Below are positions 6,502 to 10,316 of a stretch of DNA of 10,316 bases, one piece after another. Within the stretch, counting starts at the first letter, position 1. Each line of letters begins with the position of its first letter. The notes under the pieces are model-generated. The model had not been told where the DNA came from and made no database searches. It saw nothing but the letters and a program-made list of their open reading frames with translations. The stretch lies in NCBI GenBank assembly GCA_035776735.1, contig DASSSO010000042.1, positions 1 to 10,316 of the forward strand. The letters are read 5' to 3'. This stretch comes from JACDAN01 sp035776735. GTDB taxonomy: Bacteria > Actinomycetota > Thermoleophilia > Gaiellales > Gaiellaceae. A program made the position numbers and the translations under genes.

Positions 6502-8415
6502 ATGCTGCGGCTTTCTTCGAGGAGTGCGGCTGCGCTTGCCGCGCTCGTCACGCTAGCGGTACTGGTGATCGGCGGAACTGCGGGCTCCGCGGCCGTCTCC
6601 GGCACCGATGTCACGTACACGCTAGACGGCGACTTCGACAAGGGCACGCTCGTGAACGTCAACCACGACGCGCCGAAGAACAATCAGATCCAGCTGAACG
6701 AGCGAACGAGCACGTTCCCGTTCATCTGGGTGGCTCTTTCCGCGAAGGGCACGATCGCGAAAATCGACACGCGCGACGGGACGATCCTCGGGGAGTACTC
6801 GACGACGTCCGACGACGACGGTGCGCACAACCCGTCACGGACGACCGTGACCCTCGACGGAAGTGCGTGGGCCGGCAACCGGAACCAGAGCTCGGCGATC
6901 CACGTCGGCCTCAAGGAGCTGAATCAGTGCATCGACCGGAACGGGAACGGGACGATCGACACGTCCTCCGGCTACGGCGATGTCAAGCCGTGGCCCGGCG
7001 GCAGCAGCGGGAGCTCCAGTCCGGTCAGCCAGGCGCAGGACGAATGCATTCTCCATTACGTCGACACGCAGGGCGGCGATGCCCGGCACGTGAGCGTGAC
7101 GCCGACGGGGCAGGTCTGGATCGGCTCATACGGGGGCAGCCACTACTTCCACCTGATCGACAACGGGACGGGCGCGATTCTCCGCACCGAAGGCCCGTTC
7201 AACTGCGGCGGCTACGGCGGCCTCGTCGACGGAAACGGGATCGTCTGGTCGGCCACGAGCGGGAGCAGCGTCCTCCGCTGGGATCCGGCGCTTCCGGTCT
7301 CGGTCGACAACCCGAAGTGCCTTCCGATCAACAACTACGGCATGGCAATCGACGGGAACGGGAACATCTGGGTGTCCACGCTGGGCGAGGGGGTCGTTCG
7401 AAAGGTGGCTCCCGACGGCACCGTCCTCGGCACGTTCAGCCAGGGACAGGCCTACGCTCAGGGACTTGCGGTTGATGGCAACGGCGACGTCTGGATCAGC
7501 TCGTCGCTGTTCAGCGGCACGCAGGTCTCCCACCTCAAGAACGACGGGACGTTCGTTGGCTCCGTGCAGCTCACGTTCAGCAGCGTCACGAGCAACGGGC
7601 CCACCGGCATCGCAGTGGATGCCGCCGGCAAGATCTGGTCGGCGAACATCAACTCGAGCGACGCAACCAGAATCGATCCGAACGGCGGTGACATCGGGGC
7701 CGACGGCGTGACGAGGATCGGCGCTGTCGACCTCCGGGTCAACCTGCCCGACGCGTACCCCTACAACTACAGCGACATGACGGGGGCAGCGCTGCTCCGC
7801 AGCACCTCGCCGCAGGGATCCTGGAACGTCGTCCAGGACGGCGGCGCCGCAGGCAGGGCATGGGGGACGATCCGGTGGAACACGGAGGCGCAAGGCTCGG
7901 TTCCGGCGGGAGCCTCGATCACGGTGGAGGTTCGCGCGTCCGACAGCGAGGCCGGTCTCGGCGGGCAGTCGTTCGCCGCCGTATCGAACGACACGGCGTT
8001 CTCGGTCACGGGTCGCTTCCTCGAGGTGCGCGTGACCTTGCGGCCCAATCAGCAGGGTGAGAGCCCGGTGCTCTCCGACCTGCGCATCTGCGCGGTCGGC
8101 GCCTGCCAGGCGGTGACTCCACCGACGACGACTCCTCCTCCGCCGCCGCCGGCGGCGACGCCTCGCGCTCCGCGGGTCGTCCGCAGGTGCACGGTGCCGA
8201 ACGTGAAGGGGAAGACGGTCGCGCAGGCGCGGCGCGCGATCTCGCGGGCGGGCTGCCGGGCCGTGGTGATGGGGCGCCGGTATTCGGCCTCTGCGGCGGC
8301 CGGGCGGGTGCTCGGCCAGTCGATCCGGGCCGGTCGCCGCGTCCGCCGCGGGACGATCGTCAGGCTGCTGATCAGCCGCGGCGCGCAGCCGATCCGGCCG
8401 CCGTTCACGGGCTGA
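6502..8415 (+). CDS. secreted beta-propeller protein with a C-terminal PASTA domain
   Basis: 637 residues. Residues 1-32 are a Sec signal peptide: R3 and R7, a hydrophobic core and an AGSA site near 27-30. Residues about 70-400 carry propeller-like repeats, clearest in GLVDGNGIVWS (240-250), AIDGNGNIWVS (282-292), AVDGNGDVWIS (323-333) and AVDAAGKIWSA (371-381), like NHL or streptogramin-lyase (Vgb) blades. DRNGNGTID (145-153) is an EF-hand/dockerin-like calcium loop. Residues about 430-530 look like a beta-sandwich, followed by a Pro/Thr linker (539-556) and one PASTA domain (563-626, VPNVKGKTVAQARRAI). Eight cysteines (143, 182, 235, 273, 530, 535, 563, 585) suggest disulfides in an extracellular protein. 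PASTA domains bind peptidoglycan or muropeptides in Ser/Thr kinases and PBPs, so wall attachment is plausible. There is no kinase and no transmembrane anchor after the signal. Enzyme activity is not evident; a lyase function should not be assumed from the propeller. Confidence 0.85.
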   Translation: MLRLSSRSAAALAALVTLAVLVIGGTAGSAAVSGTDVTYTLDGDFDKGTLVNVNHDAPKNNQIQLNERTSTFPFIWVALSAKGTIAKIDTRDGTILGEYSTTSDDDGAHNPSRTTVTLDGSAWAGNRNQSSAIHVGLKELNQCIDRNGNGTIDTSSGYGDVKPWPGGSSGSSSPVSQAQDECILHYVDTQGGDARHVSVTPTGQVWIGSYGGSHYFHLIDNGTGAILRTEGPFNCGGYGGLVDGNGIVWSATSGSSVLRWDPALPVSVDNPKCLPINNYGMAIDGNGNIWVSTLGEGVVRKVAPDGTVLGTFSQGQAYAQGLAVDGNGDVWISSSLFSGTQVSHLKNDGTFVGSVQLTFSSVTSNGPTGIAVDAAGKIWSANINSSDATRIDPNGGDIGADGVTRIGAVDLRVNLPDAYPYNYSDMTGAALLRSTSPQGSWNVVQDGGAAGRAWGTIRWNTEAQGSVPAGASITVEVRASDSEAGLGGQSFAAVSNDTAFSVTGRFLEVRVTLRPNQQGESPVLSDLRICAVGACQAVTPPTTTPPPPPPAATPRAPRVVRRCTVPNVKGKTVAQARRAISRAGCRAVVMGRRYSASAAAGRVLGQSIRAGRRVRRGTIVRLLISRGAQPIRPPFTG

Positions 8416-8426
8416 GCTCGGGGCTA

Positions 8427-8456
8427 CGAGGGGGCGGGAAGACGCCCGCCCCCTCG
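8427..8456 (+). terminator. 12-bp hairpin, likely terminator of the beta-propeller gene
   Basis: CGAGGGGGCGGG (8427-8438) and CCCGCCCCCTCG (8445-8456) are perfect complements around a 6-nt loop, 11 nt after the stop codon. There is no T-run after it, as is common for terminators of G+C-rich actinobacteria. Confidence 0.7.
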
Positions 8457-8491
8457 CCCGTCCGGAGTCGAATGTGCGCGGGGAGCATCGC

Positions 8492-8497
8492 TATCAT
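8492..8497 (+). promoter_or_regulatory. -10 element TATCAT of the tRNA-Asn gene
   Basis: TATCAT matches TATAAT at 5 of 6 positions and ends 19 nt before the tRNA. The -35 region around 8468-8474 has no good match. Confidence 0.55.
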
Positions 8498-8516
8498 GCG
8501 GCGGCCGCTACCGCGT

Positions 8517-8591
<75 letters not shown>

Positions 8592-8596
8592 GCCCG

Positions 8597-8624
8597 ACCG
8601 TTTCCTGCTCGAAAAGCGGTTTTT
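8597..8624 (+). terminator. possible intrinsic terminator after tRNA-Asn
   Basis: ACCG (8597-8600) plus TTT can pair with AAA and CGGT (8617-8620), with one bulged G, around a loop of about 8 nt; TTTTT (8620-8624) follows. It begins 8 nt after the tRNA. The stem is short, so confidence is limited. Confidence 0.45.
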
Positions 8625-8677
8625 CCAAGACCGTTGTTGGGTTCGCCGCAGTTCGAAATAGGTCCTGCGAACGGGAA

Positions 8678-8697
8678 AATAGGCCGAACGGCCTATT
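8678..8697. repeat. inverted repeat, 9-base arms
   Basis: AATAGGCC (8678-8685) and GGCCTATT (8690-8697) are perfect complements around a GAAC tetraloop whose ends can also pair. It is unusually A/T-containing for this genome. About 90 nt after the tRNA; no T-run follows on the plus strand. Confidence 0.6.
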
Positions 8698-8889
8698 GCT
8701 CCAGGGGTCTCCTGCTGAAAAGGTGCTGGCCGGGAGCGGCCGTCAGGCCGTGAATGGTGAGGGGAGAGCCGCTGAACCGGCAGGTTACTGAGCTTCGACG
8801 CAGGGTCAGGCAGCGCGTCGCGCGCAGCCGAGGCGACACACACCTTCCCCTCAGGGACAGAGCTCGTCGCCGGCGGGCGATTCAGAGTT

Positions 8890-8915
8890 GCGAGGAACGG
8901 TGCGGCGTTCCTCGC
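8890..8915. repeat. inverted repeat, perfect 10-bp stem
   Basis: GCGAGGAACG (8890-8899) and CGTTCCTCGC (8906-8915) are perfect complements around the 6-nt loop GTGCGG. It lies in the gene-poor stretch with no U-tract on either side, so it does not look like a terminator. Confidence 0.65.
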
Positions 8916-8964
8916 ACGCTTCGGATCGCTTTCAGACGCCGAGTCCGAGAACACCTCTGCGGCA

Positions 8965-8995
8965 CCCGACATCGGCCAGTCGCGCGATGGTCGGG
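8965..8995. repeat. inverted repeat, 10-bp stem with one bulge
   Basis: CCCGACATCG (8965-8974) pairs with CGAT (8985-8988) and GTCGGG (8990-8995) with G8989 bulged, around a 10-nt loop. It lies immediately before the GTG at 8997 of the short plus-strand frame. Confidence 0.55.
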
Positions 8996-9158
8996 CGTGA
9001 GTCTCGAACTCGACGAGGCCGGCGACGAGCTCGTCGTCCTGCTTGGCGGAAGCGGCAGGGACTTCACGGTCGCGCGGGACGGCCGGCGCGGGAACGACCG
9101 CGTCAAGGAAGGGCCAGGGGTCGACCGCTGCCGCACCGACCACGTACGCGTCTGTCCG

Positions 9159-9164
9159 TAGTCT
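9159..9164 (+). promoter_or_regulatory. -10 element TAGTCT of the PGPGW-type gene
   Basis: TAGTCT ends 7 nt before the GTG at 9172, the same arrangement as at dgt, with no Shine-Dalgarno. It decides the start of the downstream gene. Confidence 0.55.
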
Positions 9165-9171
9165 TCGACGC

Positions 9172-9555
9172 GTGCAGCAGGACGAGACGGGCCGCGGCCC
9201 GCCCCTGATCGAGCGCGTCCGAGCCCGGCAGGAACGGCACCGGGAGCGCAACCGGATCTACCGCGTGGTTTTCGCCGCCGTGGGGTTCGTCGTGCTCGCG
9301 GCCGGGGTCGTCATGCTGGTCACGCCGGGGCCCGGCATCCCGGTGATCATCATCGGGCTCGGAATGCTCGCCCTCGAGTTCGCTTGGGCGGAGCGTTGGC
9401 TGGAGCGCCTGCTGGACATTGCCGAGCAGGCGGTCGACGAGGTCGCTCACGGCAGCCCGCTACGGCGGGCCTTGATCCTCGGCGCCGGGGCGGTCGCGGC
9501 CGCCGCGATCGTCGTGATGGTCATCGTCTGGGACATCCCGTACTTCCCCGGCTAG
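9172..9555 (+). CDS. PGPGW-type small transmembrane protein
   Basis: 127 residues. A charged, mostly Arg-rich N-terminal segment (1-29) precedes a hydrophobic span at about 31-50. Then comes LVTPGPGIPVIIIGLGMLALEFAWAERW (49-76), the hallmark of the PGPGW putative transmembrane family, here with Ile in place of the final Trp. A third span is at about 98-120. The sharp PGPG turn between two hydrophobic stretches and the following E-F-W-A are typical. The family is common in Actinobacteria but has no established function that I know of. The GTG at 9172 is preferred because it follows TAGTCT by 7 nt and the same frame further upstream (to 9043) reads as low-complexity Ala/Ser/Thr/Arg. The next gene starts 35 nt after its stop with its own -10 element. 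Confidence 0.85.
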   Translation: MQQDETGRGPPLIERVRARQERHRERNRIYRVVFAAVGFVVLAAGVVMLVTPGPGIPVIIIGLGMLALEFAWAERWLERLLDIAEQAVDEVAHGSPLRRALILGAGAVAAAAIVVMVIVWDIPYFPG

Positions 9556-9578
9556 CGATGCTTCGTCGCCCGCGAGGC

Positions 9579-9584
9579 TAAGAT
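9579..9584 (+). promoter_or_regulatory. -10 element TAAGAT of the 76-residue membrane protein gene
   Basis: TAAGAT ends 6 nt before the GTG at 9591 and lies in the 35-nt gap after the PGPGW gene. It overlaps the ATG at 9583, which opens only a Ser/Arg-rich shadow frame, and so argues against that start. Confidence 0.5.
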
Positions 9585-9590
9585 GAACTC

Positions 9591-9821
9591 GTGGGCTGGC
9601 TCTGGATCGCATTGCTCGCCTGCGCCGTCGCGGTGCTCGTCGCGGCGGAGTGGCCCAGGCTGTCGCCGCGCATCGGGCTCGAGGGCCGCCGCCGGCGCGC
9701 CCGCGAGCGGCGCAAGGCGAACCTCCGCGTGCTCCGGCCGGAGGACGACGACTTCGCCGCGAGCGTCGAGCGGGACCTCGCTCAGCTACCGACGACGAAA
9801 GAGCGCGACCGCAACCACTAA
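9591..9821 (+). CDS. small single-span membrane protein, function unknown
   Basis: 76 residues from a GTG. Residues 2-19 (GWLWIALLACAVAVLVAA) form one membrane span at the extreme N-terminus. A very basic segment with GRRRRARERRKAN (32-44) follows, which by the positive-inside rule places the C-terminal part in the cytoplasm. The rest is charged (DDDFAASVERDLAQL, 52-66). I do not recognise a family. The gene is supported by clean G/C-biased third positions, a TANNNT box 6 nt before the start, and its tight fit after the PGPGW gene. Its TAA stop overlaps the TAG stop of the convergent gene by 4 nt. Confidence 0.7.
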   Translation: MGWLWIALLACAVAVLVAAEWPRLSPRIGLEGRRRRARERRKANLRVLRPEDDDFAASVERDLAQLPTTKERDRNH

Positions 9822-10316
9822 CGCACGGTGAACGTGGTGGCGAGCACGGTCGTGTTCGGCAGGATCCGCAGCGCGTTCTCCATGTTCTTCGCCTCCTGAT
9901 GGTCGGAGACCTGGAGCACCACCCGGTGCCGTCCGGCCCGTAGCCGGCCGAGCGGCACGGTGATCGTCATGCTGTTCCCGCTCGGCGAGTAGGTCGGCGT
10001 CCGGACGAGGCCCGCGACGCTGGCGAAGATCGACCGGGGGTCGAGCCCGGCGCCCGCGTCGGTCGCTCGGAACGTCAGCTTCCCTCCCGATCGAGCCGCG
10101 CGGCTGATCAGGCGGACCCGCGGCGGCGTCTCGTCGCCGATCCAGAAGCGGAAGGTGAAGCGGCCGGCTCCCGCTCGGGTCGTGCTGTCGAAGACGACGC
10201 GGTACGTGCCCGCCGCCGGCCTGATCACCGACACGACGGGCGACCACTGGGAGAACGTGGGCAGGTAGGGGTTCGTGTTCAGCGGCAGCGCGGTCGGCCC
10301 CGCCAGGCGGTTCTCG
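9818..10316 (-). CDS. C-terminal part of a secreted protein, possibly a subtilase (5' end outside window)
   Basis: 165 residues are visible and the frame stays open to the right edge, so the GTG at 10234 is internal rather than the start: the residues before it (NTNPYLPTFSQWSPVV) read as continuous protein. The order is a Pro-rich lead-in, RPAAGTYRVVFDS and FTFRFWIGDETPP, which looks like one beta-sandwich, then an Ig-like DAGAGLDP...GRHRVVLQVSDHQEAKNMENALRILPNTTVLATTFTV ending at the C-terminus. From memory, similar C-terminal modules (VSDYQE.KN.EN, ILPNT) occur behind subtilisin-like S8 peptidases of Thermoleophilia, but no catalytic domain is in view, so this is tentative. No cysteine or membrane anchor is present in the visible part. 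Confidence 0.75.
   Translation of the reverse strand, partial: ENRLAGPTALPLNTNPYLPTFSQWSPVVSVIRPAAGTYRVVFDSTTRAGAGRFTFRFWIGDETPPRVRLISRAARSGGKLTFRATDAGAGLDPRSIFASVAGLVRTPTYSPSGNSMTITVPLGRLRAGRHRVVLQVSDHQEAKNMENALRILPNTTVLATTFTVR

Noticed and set aside
9583..9831. 82-codon frame starting at an ATG inside TAAGAT
   Set aside because: Ser/Arg/Thr-rich shadow of the 76-residue membrane protein frame, with its start inside the -10 box and its end past the true stop.

Overview
The window is a strongly G+C-rich bacterial chromosome segment. It starts inside a 23S rRNA gene and runs through 5S rRNA into mostly housekeeping genes. The best guess is a deep-branching actinobacterium, probably of the Thermoleophilia type. 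This is an inference from four things: the dgt-dnaG pair, the cysteine-bracketed PASTA domain on a secreted protein, the apparent leaderless starts preceded by TANNNT, and a tRNA without an encoded CCA. A 16S or marker-gene search would be needed to fix the taxonomy.

Layout. Positions 1-717 are the 3' quarter of 23S rRNA and 786-903 is 5S rRNA; an intrinsic terminator at 916-943 closes the rRNA operon. Facing it on the minus strand are, in transcription order, a histidine-phosphatase-superfamily enzyme (2738-2073), an 82-residue protein of unknown function (2045-1797) and an HtpX-like M48 membrane metalloprotease (1793-951). Diverging from the phosphatase, with only 19 nt between start codons, is a classical short-chain dehydrogenase/reductase (2758-3543). 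Next come dgt (dGTPase, 3710-4708) and dnaG (primase, 4708-6336), overlapping by one base, so nucleotide-pool control and primer synthesis are co-transcribed and probably translationally coupled. No rpoD follows. Instead a gene with its own promoter and a strong Shine-Dalgarno encodes a 637-residue secreted beta-propeller-like protein with a C-terminal PASTA domain (6502-8415), ended by a 12-bp hairpin.

A tRNA-Asn(GTT) lies at 8517-8589. It is followed by about 580 nt with no convincing gene but several strong hairpins. Then come a PGPGW-type membrane protein (9172-9555), a 76-residue one-span membrane protein (9591-9821) and, overlapping it tail to tail by 4 nt, the C-terminal part of a secreted protein running off the right edge (minus strand, 10316-9818), possibly a subtilase.

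The most interesting signal is regulatory. Five start codons (2738-, 2758+, 3710+, 9172+, 9591+) have a TANNNT -10 hexamer ending 6-8 nt upstream and no Shine-Dalgarno, which is the signature of leaderless mRNAs. The divergent pair shares one 7-bp motif, TACGCTA at 2744-2750, that reads as a -10 element on both strands. A G-quadruplex-capable G-rich tract facing a C-rich tract sits just upstream of the dgt-dnaG promoter. I saw no mobile element, CRISPR array, phage gene or defence system.
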